This document shows positions 1 through 34,000 of a DNA stretch of 64,000 bases, piece by piece. Under the pieces are notes generated by a model, which worked only from the letters and a program-made list of their open reading frames with translations, ran no database searches and had not been told where the DNA came from. Source of the stretch: Eleginops maclovinus. Taxonomy: Eukaryota; Chordata; Actinopteri; Perciformes; Eleginopidae. Location: contig NC_086366.1 of NCBI RefSeq assembly GCF_036324505.1, positions 19,732,927 through 19,796,926 of the forward strand, written 5' to 3'. Positions within the stretch are counted from its first letter, which is position 1. Each line of letters starts with the position of its first letter. The translations under genes and the position numbers were made by a program.

Positions 1-516
1 AATAATTTAAACATAAAGTATTATCTGAAGACATCTGATTTTTACCAGGTAACATGACTGGGTGATTTATGTCAGAATAAAGCATTTTAGACACCACTGG
101 TTTAAAGTCAAAAGTTATTCCAGTGAATAAAACACTGTCTATTAATAAAAGTAATCTTCCTAAATGTCCCAAGCTGGCCTAGTATGCAGCATCTTTAGGC
201 CTGGGAGCAAATTGTGAAATTGAATTAATTTACATGGTGATACTCTGAGCTGGATGTAAAATGTAATGCATCCACTCTATCACCACAATTCAAAGTGGCT
301 CACTAGACAGCTTTTGAATCAAGTGTAGAAATTAAAAACCTTGTTAGGAAAATGTTTCCTTGTGGGTACGTCTTCTATTAAAATTCAGACTCCATTACCG
401 TGGAGATCTTTTTTGAAAAACACTTATCCTGTAAATAATATATTAATGTAATGAATATGAGATATCAAGTATTTTCTGAAGTATTTCTAAATCTCCATTC
501 TGTTATGTCTTTTCAG
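1..516 (+). other. maml2: end of maml2 intron 1
   Basis: AT-rich sequence with no supportable ORF. It ends in a pyrimidine-rich stretch and the acceptor AG at 515-516, directly before the maml2 exon that encodes LQGSLRRK. Exon 1, which in this family encodes the basic N-terminal helix that binds the Notch intracellular domain and CSL, must lie to the left of the window. An ATG at 451 keeps the frame open into the exon but sits in the intron and is not expected to be used. Confidence 0.75.
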
Positions 517-3500
517 CTTCAAGGATCTTTGCGCCGGAAAATTGAGGGCCATGCACCAGGACATGCATCAAAGCAGAATGGGCTCTCGTGTGGTTTCTCT
601 GGATCTGACTTTAAGCGGGTCCGTATGGATACCAATGGCCTGGGACATGGGCCCTGCAACCATAACTTAACCCAGTCTCACTCTCTGCAAGGCGCATCAA
701 CCATGGGCATGCAGAGGAAGAATTACATGATGCCCCATGGAGTGGGGTCAGACATATTCAACATGACCCTGAAAGAAATGAAAAAAGAGCCCATTGAGGT
801 GCAGTCTTGTGGCCAGTCGAATGCAGAAATGATCTTTGACTTCAAAGATGAAGGTGGTGGTCAGATTGACCCAGACCTCCAGGATCTTTTTGACGAACTG
901 ACAAAGACCGTGCCAACGCTAAATGACCTGGAGTTTGAGAAGATGCTGAAGCAGGATGATACATTTGGTATGGACCTTGGCCGGCCAAACTCGGCAGGAG
1001 CAGCAGGGAATCTGTGTTCCCCAATGGATAAGCCCATAAAGTTGGAGCACTCCCCAGATTTTGGCCCAGTTCACGGTGGCTCGCCACAGCTTCGACCAGC
1101 CTCAGCGGGACCCTCTTTCACGTTGACCAGCACCCCTACTACCAACTCGTCGCAGAAAGCTAACACTCAGGCAGGACACCCAAGAGCTCTGCCCTGCTGG
1201 CCAGAAATATCCCACGCAGAGCAGCTGAAGCAGATGGCAGCAAACCAGCAACAGCCAAGCACTCTGCTCCACCACCTCCATCAAACTCCTCCGGCAGGAT
1301 TGACCAACTGGGCTCCCGCAATGAGTACCCACTCCTCCACCAGCGCCTTCCCCCAGGACAAGGTCTCCAGCCTGGCCCAGCTTAACCAGCAGAGGATTGG
1401 CCCTCAAAGTAAAGGGATCAACAACTGCCTCTTCAAGTCGAATGGCCACAATGGCTCTCATCATTTGGACATGAAGGTTCTCAGCACCAAACCCACTTTG
1501 CACTTCAGCCCTAAAGCACCCCATTCTGTCAGCCAACCGATGCCCATCATGGCGACCTCGGTGAAGGCATCAGCCCAGCAGCCGCAACAGTTGCCATCGA
1601 CCGTCCAGAATCAGCCCCATCCATCCCTCCACTTTCAGAACCAGCAGATCTCCACGTCAGGGACTCTCTGCCTGCCACCCAAGCCGGTTCCATCAGGGCT
1701 GCCATTCAAATTAGCACAACAGCGACAGGTAAGAAATTGTACAATCTTGCTATAAGGTGAAAATCTTCAAATGAAGCTCTGTGCTGTGGTTGATAACTAA
1801 ACAATTTTGACCATATCTAAAACTAAAGAGGAACAGGAAATTCAAGTATGTTATATTACATCCCCTAAATGTAAGCTGCAAGGCATACTGTAACTAAATG
1901 TATATATATATGTGCTTATAATATATTAGGGCATTAGATGTGTAAGGATGTCATAATACATGTGCCAACATCACGCTTTATAGTAAATTACAACAGAGGT
2001 AGTGTAGTTAAGTTATTACATGTTAATAAATGACAGTAACCAAAATCTTAAGTGTCCTAATACAGTGCCACGATGTAAATGTACATTTTTGAGTAATTAC
2101 ACATTTCCTGTCAAATTTTATGTTAAACTGGGTTGTGTATTTTGTTATGCCCTATACACCTAGTAAATAATATCACTTTTGCTGAAGGTATAGTAACATC
2201 AGGCACTGCAGTCAGGCTCACTCTCTTCCCTCATCAATCGGTTCCCTCAGTTTCCCCGCAGCAGCCAACCTGCTGTCTTATCACTAACAATGTATTGCTG
2301 TTTGTTTTGGGATTTTATTTTCATTGTTCCAGCTGCTTGACTGTGCCTTTGCTGTTGTGACTCCCTTGAATATGTATTTCCCCTCAAAGTGTTTTGACGA
2401 TGACACAGATTGCCAGAGCATGGTAGATTAACATGCAGGACTTCTAATTTCTCTGCTTGTCATGGTGGCTCCCCGTCAGCGCACAGATATGCACAGCGGG
2501 ATTTGCTAATTGGAGGTTGTTAGCTACAAGGGACAAGTGGTGGAAAATGACAGTAATCTGCTTAGCCTGGTGCCGGAGGTTGAGTCACTGATTTGTTATG
2601 ATTGGGGAGATTTAGACCGTCCCCTCTTTCATTTTTGCTCTAACAGTATCTGCGGCTGTCTTTGTGTGAAATGATAATGCGAGCCACACGAGAGAGCTCT
2701 CATAACCTTTACAGATCAAGGGAAGTGCTTGAGTGACTGGGAGATGGTGGGAGGAGGGGGAGAACGAGGGAGTTATTCAGACATGGAAGTAAACAAGGTA
2801 GGAAGACAAACACATCATCACACATGGGTAAAACAGAGCCGGTATTACCACTACGGTGTCAGAGAGCCATTTACACTCTCAACAAAACACATGTCTCTTT
2901 TTTTTAAATTGACATACCACAAGCTTTCTATTGATGTGTGAAGCAGACATTTATTTTAAATCTTTAAAATGAAAACAAACCTTTTTATTTCAGGATTACT
3001 TGTCAGAATTTGCATAAGCATCAATATGAGTATTAGTGTTAGCAATAGGGATACAATAATCTTGTGTCAGTGATAATATTTTTGTGTTTTTTAACTTAAT
3101 ATAACTTGATTAATACACAAGTTATAAGCATTAAAGGAAACAGCATATAATTGTTAACTTTTCCAAGAAAAGAGGGAAGGGACGTAAAATTGAAAAAGCT
3201 TTTACAAACTTTACATTTCCTGAAAGTAAAAGTTCAGTCACCTCTGGTCTTTAAAATGCTCAGGGGTGAAGGCTCACTGAGACAACTTTCTTACGGACTT
3301 TGTGATTTAGTGTGGAATTTGTTTGAGAAAAACATACATGCAAACTTAAAGCTATTGATATAATAGCGTGAAAATTGTGAAGAAGAGCCCTCTTATAATC
3401 TTAGAACAAGTCTTTAAAAAAGGCTGATTGTGTGTGTCTTTTGGAGTCGGCAGGGACAGGGTTAAAAGTCTAGGTAATGAGGAAGGGACAGCTCACTGAA

Positions 3501-5408
3501 AGGAGCAAAAGAGTGGAGTCTCTTCCCACAGTGAATTGAATTAGAAATGCCAGAGAAATAAAGGTCCTGAAAGAGTGCCTTGAATCCCCTGTGTAACGTT
3601 AGCAACTAGCAGTGGGCTCCCTCTCATTCTGTGAAGCTGAGGATCTTTTTTTTTTTTTAAACAGCCAGAAATGTGGGCTTTGGTGCTTGTTTGAAGCTAC
3701 TCCTGTTTAATAATCGGTTGCTGAGTCAAACGTGTCAAAATTCAAATCCGCCACTCTGCAACTCTCTAGCTATGAGGTCACACACACATATAAAAAAGTA
3801 TGAATACATTCTCTGGCAGCTTACAGTAGGGGACACTAATGCATTATGAAACCTGAGTTACTGTGGTTGGTTGGCAATACTATTTCAAGGACAACATTTA
3901 GATGGTCACATCAGTATAGCTGTGTTGTGCAAGTTAAAGAAACGTTTAAGTTGAAAAAACTTTTTGGGGTTTCATGAACGACGACAGAAATCCTGGTGTC
4001 AAATCTTAAACTCGCCACAGTTATTGTTATAATATCTGAATAAGAAACATATTGGTTTCCTCTCAATTTTCCCAAAATCTGTATGAACTTTTTTGGTGAC
4101 TGATTGCAAAACACCTTTCCATTTAAAGGAATATCAAAAACTAAATGTGTTTTCTAGCACAAATGGAGGTTTTTACCCCTTTTTTGTGCCAGCTATTTAC
4201 CCCTTTTCACCAAAAATTATTTGGTAATACACATTTTTTTTAATGAGGATTAGCTTTGTTATATGGAAAGGCTTTTGTGATACATTATATGTTATATAAT
4301 TATTTGAATATTTTGAATGATCTATTGACACCTTTAAAGCTGTACACTGTTTCTTTTTTAATTGTATGTAAACATTTAGATTCATACGTACATTTACAAC
4401 ATTCTACTGAATTTTATCCAGAGTGACTTCTACTGCTGCTCAGCATAACACATCACTGTTAGATCAAGTGAAGATAGGCATTTGGCAGCAATTTCATCAT
4501 CCAGTGAATAGCTTCAGCTAATACAGATTCCCCTATAAGGCTGCACAGGAGTATGTACTTTCATTTTCTGCAAAATACAGTGCTTCCCTTACTCAAAACA
4601 CAGAATCCCAAATTAAAACTTAAGAAAAAGGCTTGCTTGCAGTAAATAATGACTCCTCAGCTTTTGTTGATGATCTTGTGGCACCACATCCCTCAGTTAG
4701 GATAAGAGTGGGGCCACGGGGGTTTAGCCTACCAGGTCACTCCGGCAGTGCTGTGAAGGGAGTACTTGTTTCCTGGGAAATGGAGCTGCGGCCAAGTCCA
4801 GATGCCGAGGCACTCCCCAGGGACAGCGTCCTGAGTCCAGACTAGAGGAAGTGCAGTGTGAGAGCCGGCAAGGCTAGGCCTGGATCACTGTCAGCTGCCT
4901 GCACTGCCGCAGGATGGGAGACTAAATCACTCCGCTCCTTCCATGAGGCCGGAGCCACATGTGGTATTCATTAACAACAAGCCTGTGAAGAATGAGAGGG
5001 GAGAAAAAACATGGAAAACAGCTTTATGACACATCAGGATGACAGAGAGGTTGTACACGCTAAAACACCCCTCATTGGGTTTTTCTCACAACAAAGATGG
5101 AATAACTCTCTCTATTGTAACTCTGCGGGGAAAATGTGTGTGATAGTCCCAATTTCTCACAGTCTCCATAACTGGATACAGTGAATCAAAGCCAGTAACA
5201 GGAGAAACCAGTGTTTTGATGTTTTAGTCCCTGTGTAACCTCATTGCCATGCTCCGTTTGCTGTGTGGGTTGAAACTCGACGAGAAGGCGAATATTAGCT
5301 CATGTGAAATGGCTTGTGACTCCTGATGAGTTTCAACTTCCCTTATTCTATAATCTTGTCTCGTTATTTCTTCAAATTTCAGCCCCATTCATTATCATTC
5401 ACACACGC

Positions 5409-5486
<78 letters not shown>

Positions 5487-7791
5487 TTCCTTCTCTTTTT
5501 TTCTGTTTTCCTCCCTGGGACCACAGAGTCACCACCCTGTAGGGATTCACACTGCAAAGAATCTGTCTCCTAAGTAATAGCTTCTGCTAAATGCACTGTT
5601 GAATTTCTAATCCATTTCACCCTGGGAAACATTTTAAGTCAACACAATGACTGACATTGTATACACAGGGTGTGTTGACTTGGATTTGGTGCACATTAAC
5701 GTCCTTCATGACAAATGCTTGCACTTGGGTGAAGCTTGAGCGTTGTGAGAGAGTCCTTGTCTCCACAAGAACGATTTTACTTAGGTTTTACTTGGAGTGT
5801 AGGGATGGTGCGCACAGCTGCCTAAAAAAGCTACGAAAATATACATTACAAGGACATATAACATCTCAAACAGTGTGATGGGGAAAGCGTATCTGCTACT
5901 TACTGACGTTCAGAACAAGACTTCAAACAAAAAGCTAGTTCTCAATTTCATTTGAGTGCTGCGGACTACAACATTTTAATCAGTGTGATAGTGTCAGTAG
6001 CCAAATGGATTTCTAGTGGATGGAATGCCTCCGTGCCAAACACAACACAGTGATCAGTAAAGGAGAGCTTATTAAATGGAGGTAGTCATGGTGCTGGCGC
6101 TTAACTCCCCATTGGCACACATTTCTTGCTGTCTCAGGGATTCTTTCCACTCTCTTTAGACACAATTATCAAGGGAGAAGCAGGCCTTGAGGAGGGCTCA
6201 TACTCCCCCTTCCAAAAAAAGCCTCTCTCCAAAGTCTCTCTTTTTCATCTGCAGAGGGAGTAGCCTTGACCACATTCTGGAGGTTGAATAGCATCTTTGA
6301 CACTGATCTAAGATGTCTTGTAGTGTTTTGCCCTCTAGTGGACAACTCATATTATTGCTATGTGTTTGTTTTTCCCCCCCAACAGCTTTCATAGCATTTG
6401 GCTCCAATTACCAGTCAATTTAACGATTACTTAGTAGGTTGATTGACAAAAATTGTAAACCATTGTGTGTTTTTTTCAGGGGGTTCCTCCTGGTCCAAGG
6501 CTGCCCACCAATGGAAGTTTAGGAGTCATGTCAGTCCAGTCGCAGCCACGGCCCCCGGCGCCCATTAACCAGCAGAAAGGCCCTGCCAAAACTCAGGCCA
6601 TGCAGAGACAGCTTACTCAACAACAGCTCACTATTAGCAATTCAGTAAGAGGCCTCTTACATCATACAGCTTTCACTAATTAATAAGCAGTTCAGACTTT
6701 GAGAGAATTTGATGGAATTGATCACATAATCAGTATTCACAACTTTGTCTTTCCTTTTTCAGGATAAAGACAATGCACATGATCAGTTTAATCGTCATCT
6801 TACAAGACCCCCACCTGATTACAAGCAGTCGCGAAGTATGGTGGGAGTGCAGCAAGGAAACCTCTTCACAGGTACTTTGCAGTTTTCATAAGTGGGAATT
6901 GCTTGAATTACGAATAATCAGCCTTAATTATAATACGTTTTTCTTGATATCTTTCTAGGTCAAAACTCCTCCCAGTCTTCCAGCAATGGCCCTGAGAATG
7001 ATCTTCAGTCTATGTCCTGTCACCTCCCGAGTGGGTCCGTCCCAAAGATGAGTCAGTCGCCATCGGACCGCAGATTTGGTATCGGGACTGACCTTCGTCC
7101 GAGTCCCTGTATTGGTCAATTCCAGCAGCATAACAATCAGAGTCGACTAGGACTCAATCAAAATAAAGCTAGGTTCTTGGGGCCAAATACACACGGAAAT
7201 TCTTTTGGGATGAACAATGTAGCAGGTGTACAACAACCGAGAACAGCTGACCTGCATTCCTCAGGAGTACCAGGACAGGCTCTCGGAGGCTTGATGAAAA
7301 ATGTTAACATGGGCTGGGGCTCAGCCAACAAGCAAGTGACAACTGGACTTGTTAGACGGTTACCCAATCCCCTCCAGTCTCAGGGTGCGCAACTGGACAT
7401 GCCAAACCACCCTTACCAACAGAGGCATATTGGCCCTCCCAATCAGGTAGCACCAGACATTGGGATGCTCCCTCTTAACCCTTCCATAAGAGACACAGTT
7501 CCAAGACCAAACCAGCCGATGATGGGATCTCCATCAACATTGGGAACCCTGAACCAGGCCTCGCCTGAACAGAGGGTACCAGCAGGGAACTTTGCAGACC
7601 CCAGCCCTAGCAGCTACCAGAATAACCGGGCCAACCGTCTGACCTTTGACTTCCTCCCAGAGGGAGACAACACAGTTCCAGGGATCAACACAGACTCAGA
7701 CTTCATAGACTCTCTGCTCAAGTCTGGCTCTGGTAATGATGATTGGATGAAAGATATAAATTTGGATGAGATTCTGGGCAGTCACTCGTGA
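517..7791 (+). CDS. maml2: Mastermind-like 2 (Notch transcriptional co-activator), 3' four coding exons; 5' exon outside window
   Basis: Mastermind-like proteins bind the nuclear Notch intracellular domain/CSL complex and recruit p300 and other activators. Coding exons are 517-1728, 6480-6644, 6763-6871 and 6959-7791 (stop TGA 7789-7791); all junctions are GT-AG and phases agree (0, 0, 1), giving 772 residues here. Recognition rests on conserved blocks: LQGSLRRK at the exon start (LQGSLKRK in human MAML2), an acidic block DPDLQDLFDELT, SPQLRPASAGPSF, RALPCWPEISHAEQLKQ, TNWAP, RHLTRPPPDYKQ in the short 109-nt exon, and the acidic C-terminus ending DDWMKDINLDEILGSHS. The C-terminal acidic region is expected to be transactivating. 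The long polyglutamine tracts of human MAML2 are almost absent. The N-terminal Notch-binding exon is missing only because the window starts inside intron 1. The neighbour yap1 is convergent. Confidence 0.93.
5399..5482. repeat. (CA)n microsatellite in maml2 intron 2
   Basis: About 84 bp of alternating CA with a few CACG interruptions at the left end. Two overlapping His/Thr-repeat ORFs are simply this tract read in frame and are not genes. Confidence 0.97.
6329..6341 (-). promoter_or_regulatory. candidate CTCF motif before maml2 exon 3
   Basis: The minus strand reads CCACTAGAGGGCA, a close match to the CTCF core as I know it. The motif alone does not prove occupancy. Confidence 0.35.
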
Positions 7792-8414
7792 ATTTGGCTT
7801 ACAGATTGCTGAAAATCAACCCGCAGCTCAAAGTATAGAAATTATGGGTGTAGGGGTAACATTTGTAAATAATGTTTAAATGGAATTTTATAAACTCATA
7901 TTATTTGTTATCCAAGTATACTGTATTGTTTTGTAAGGTATTAACTGTGAAAGGAATTTGTGTTCTGTCCTTATTACTCCTGCATATTTTATTCCTGATA
8001 TATCAACCAAGAAACTTTTCTTTTCAGTCACTGTTTTTATGGTTTGTCATACTCATGCCGTAGTGCTGTGGTATAGGATAAAATATCAATTCACACTGTG
8101 AAAAAAAAAAACATTGCTGTGTTGCTTTCAAGTTCATCTTGGTATTCCAAGTTAAGTTTTTAAATCTGCACCCACTATTTAGCATGATGTTATTTACCTT
8201 CAGAAGTTTTGCTATCATGCACATGGAGAATCTTGCCACAACAAATGTTTTCTTACTTATTGTTTATGATTTTTCATCTGTGGTAGATTTCAATGCAATT
8301 TCAGTAATGTAACCCTTCTTTTTTTCATGTGATATTTAATAATTATTGGGATAGTAATGAGACATTATAATACATGTAATTAATCAAATTGATTTGAATA
8401 AACAAACAAATAAA

Positions 8415-8420
<6 letters not shown>
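7792..8420 (+). other. maml2: maml2 3' UTR with poly(A) signals
   Basis: AT-rich sequence after the stop at 7791. Two overlapping-region AATAAA hexamers (8397-8402 and 8409-8414) are the likely poly(A) signals, giving a 3' UTR of about 0.63 kb. No convincing earlier signal was noticed. Confidence 0.6.
8397..8414 (+). terminator. maml2: likely maml2 poly(A) signals
   Basis: Two AATAAA hexamers 12 nt apart, about 610 nt after the stop codon. The following sequence is T- and GT-containing (ttatttggttttcttc), suitable as a downstream element. The cleavage site is inferred, not seen. Confidence 0.55.
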
Positions 8421-9227
<807 letters not shown>

Positions 9228-9240
9228 ACAAAGTATATAC

Positions 9241-9246
9241 TTTATT
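9241..9246 (-). terminator. yap1: likely yap1 poly(A) signal
   Basis: TTTATT on the + strand is AATAAA in yap1 sense. A second hexamer lies at 9296-9301. Both are followed in yap1 sense by a long TG-rich tract, the composition expected of a downstream GU element. Confidence 0.55.
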
Positions 9247-11850
9247 TCAGGCCAATTTCAAAGTATTATATGAAGCAAGATATAATGTAACAGAATTTAT
9301 TTTTCTAAAACACATGCACATATCTATCACAAAAAATGAACAGATCATACTGAATATAAATTCATTTCATGTGCATTTAGAAAACTCTAAATACAAAATC
9401 CTTTAACTTGTGTGATTAGTTCTACTGCTACAATGACAGTCAACAGCTAATATGCTCTGACAATTACACACTAAGTAAGCATAAAATCAGGTCTGTGTGA
9501 CAAAATGTGTCATTGCATCAAAATGAAACTCTGTAGCCGTGCAATACAAGCACTGTAGTGTACCACTCATTTTAGTTGCACTGTTCTCACCAACACTGTT
9601 TATCCATCTTAAATCCGTCATTAACAAATGATTTAATGATCAGTAAAATCAAAACTAAAACGAGGCTTCTCACACAGGATTAAAAAAAAATGTTCATGAT
9701 CTCTGATCTAAAACAACAAACAATATTGTTCCATCAAGTTAATGCTATCAATTCAGCATTGGTTGGCAAAAATTAGTGTGACACCCTCCAAAGCTTCAAC
9801 CCAGGGCATTTACGGTAGGCTGATCATTCAAAACGTACTGCGGTCATGCAAAATATATAGCCATGATGTAAACATCAAAGATATTGCAATTATGAAGAAT
9901 TGTCAGTGTGTTGTGTCCACTGCCGCAGCAGCAGTTACTTACTCAGAGAAAATGTAAACATGTGAGCGCTTAATGAAGAATCACTTGCTTCTCTGTTTTT
10001 AAACCTCATATTTAAATGTCAGGGTTAGTCACTCAAAACAACCGTCTTGTCTAAAGAGTACAAAAAAAAAGAATCTCTCAGCTAGACCTATTCAGACATG
10101 TCCATTAACACTTTCAACCTACATCATTTTCTCATTAGCTTATACAGTGTGTTCATACAGAGGCTGATTGAAAAATCATACCGTTTCTGGACTGTGTGAA
10201 AATGGAGGCAACAATAACTGTTTGCGTCATTACAAAAAACACATCTTTGGAATCTGCCACAACAATTCCTGACTGATATAAGAACTGATTGTTTCTTAAT
10301 TATTTCACACAAAAAAGATCAACAATCCATGTAACTCACCGCCATCAGTCAAACCCTGGCCTTCTACACCACCCCTCAACATGACTCTGAAACTTGCTTA
10401 AACGTGTCCCAGTTGTTTTCTATAAACCCCTCATTTCAACACACAGCGTCGCACAGAGGGGCCCCGCTCCCTCCTTAGGAAGACTGTTCCACGCATTGTA
10501 TCTTTCGTATACTGTATTTGTCACAAGGTTTAATTGATCAAAGAGCTCTAGTTTCTGTTTAGCCAAGAGATCTGCCTTTTTTTGGTTATTTTTTCATAGA
10601 GATACTAAAAGCTGCATGTGAACAAAAAATAAACAATAACACTAATATGTATATAGTAAATCAGAGACCGGATGAAAATCAGCTAAATTGTTAACAAAAA
10701 CAACCAAAACTGAATCATGTGTCTTGGCAGACTTCGGCACCACTTTGTGACATGATGTGCTGTGATAACAGTAGACCCTGTTAAAAATGTATTAATTCAT
10801 CTATAAAAGAAATTAAAAACAACAAGCAAAATGCCATTTTGATCTAAGCTATTATACATATGTAGTAAACTAAAAATAGAATAATACCTAAGAGATAAAA
10901 CAAAGATTGAATTATGAATTAGGCTTGGATAAGACTGAGATACTTAGAAGCTAGGGTTTAAAAACCAAAATAAATCCCTAAATCCCCCATATAATGTGTT
11001 TATAAAACAAAAATACAATTCTGATTATTGAACATTAGATAGAGAAAAGTGTTGATGATGTAAATTCATACAGCCTAATGCGTATTGCTGCGGTACAGAA
11101 ACTGAGTATTTGTTCATTTTGCTCGTGTCTTAAAAAATACAACTGAAGGCACTTGATCTATCATAGGTTTAACTTAGACTTGCTGGCACAGCCAAGCAGC
11201 AATGTAGTCGGTCCCCAGGCTCCAACCACCCCCCCCCCCCCCACCCACACCCCACAGCAAGCCAACATGCTCAAACTGGGCCTAACATTACCTTTACTCC
11301 AAATCAGTATTGTTCCATATGCTTCGAATACATCATTTTTGGTTTCTCAGGCTCGTTAAAAACAAACAAACAAAAGAATAAAAATGTACAAGGCCAAATA
11401 TAAAGCTACTTAAGCTAGATGCAATAGTCCCAAACAGTTAAGTAGTTCTGCTTCATGCTATATTGCAAGAAAAGAGGCACCATAGAGTCCAGGTGATAAT
11501 TGTTCTTGCAGAAGAGTACATGCACCTGCCCAGCTCAGCCATGAGGGGGAGAGACAAAGGGGGGAGGTCTAGGTAAAGATGCCCTAGATTCATTGACAGA
11601 TCTGTGAATGATTTTGGGGACCCTTGCGTTATTGTCTGTTCATGGGCCAGCCTTGAAGACACAGACAAAATAAAGAGATAACACACCAGTGAAAAGAAAA
11701 GAACAATACTGCCTCAAAATAGATTGGCTTTACACGCCGAGACAGAAGTCCAGAGAGGCTCGCTGAAATGTCTTGTAAAAGCATCTATGACTCCTTCACA
11801 GATCAGAGCAGGCAGCAGTTCAGAGTGTGAGGAGAGGAGTTTGTGATCTT
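9247..11850 (-). other. yap1: yap1 3' UTR (about 2.6 kb)
   Basis: AT-rich sequence with no supportable ORF between the yap1 stop and the poly(A) signals at 9241 and 9296. It contains a run of 14 C at 11229-11242 (14 G in the yap1 transcript). A long 3' UTR would be usual for yap1. The extent is inferred from signal positions. Confidence 0.6.
11229..11242. repeat. C14 homopolymer in yap1 3' UTR
   Basis: Fourteen consecutive C on the + strand, followed by further short C runs. The yap1 transcript would carry G14, a possible quadruplex-forming run. Confidence 0.9.

Positions 11851-34000
<22,150 letters not shown>

Larger units (their letters stand above)
1729..6479 (+). other. maml2: maml2 intron 2 (4.75 kb)
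   Basis: Donor GT 1729-1730, acceptor AG 6478-6479. It contains the (CA)n tract at 5399-5482, a GC-richer complex stretch at about 4640-4960, and a high-complexity stretch at about 2400-2720 that looks like a candidate conserved non-coding element. A good CTCF-like motif lies at 6329-6341. Short ORFs here have no recognisable protein and are not called. Confidence 0.8.

Noticed and set aside
842..1536. Antisense ORFs over maml2 exon 2
   Set aside because: Shadows of a clearly coding + strand exon; no recognisable product.
5304..5577. Two overlapping His/Thr-repeat ORFs
   Set aside because: Products of the (CA)n microsatellite in maml2 intron 2.
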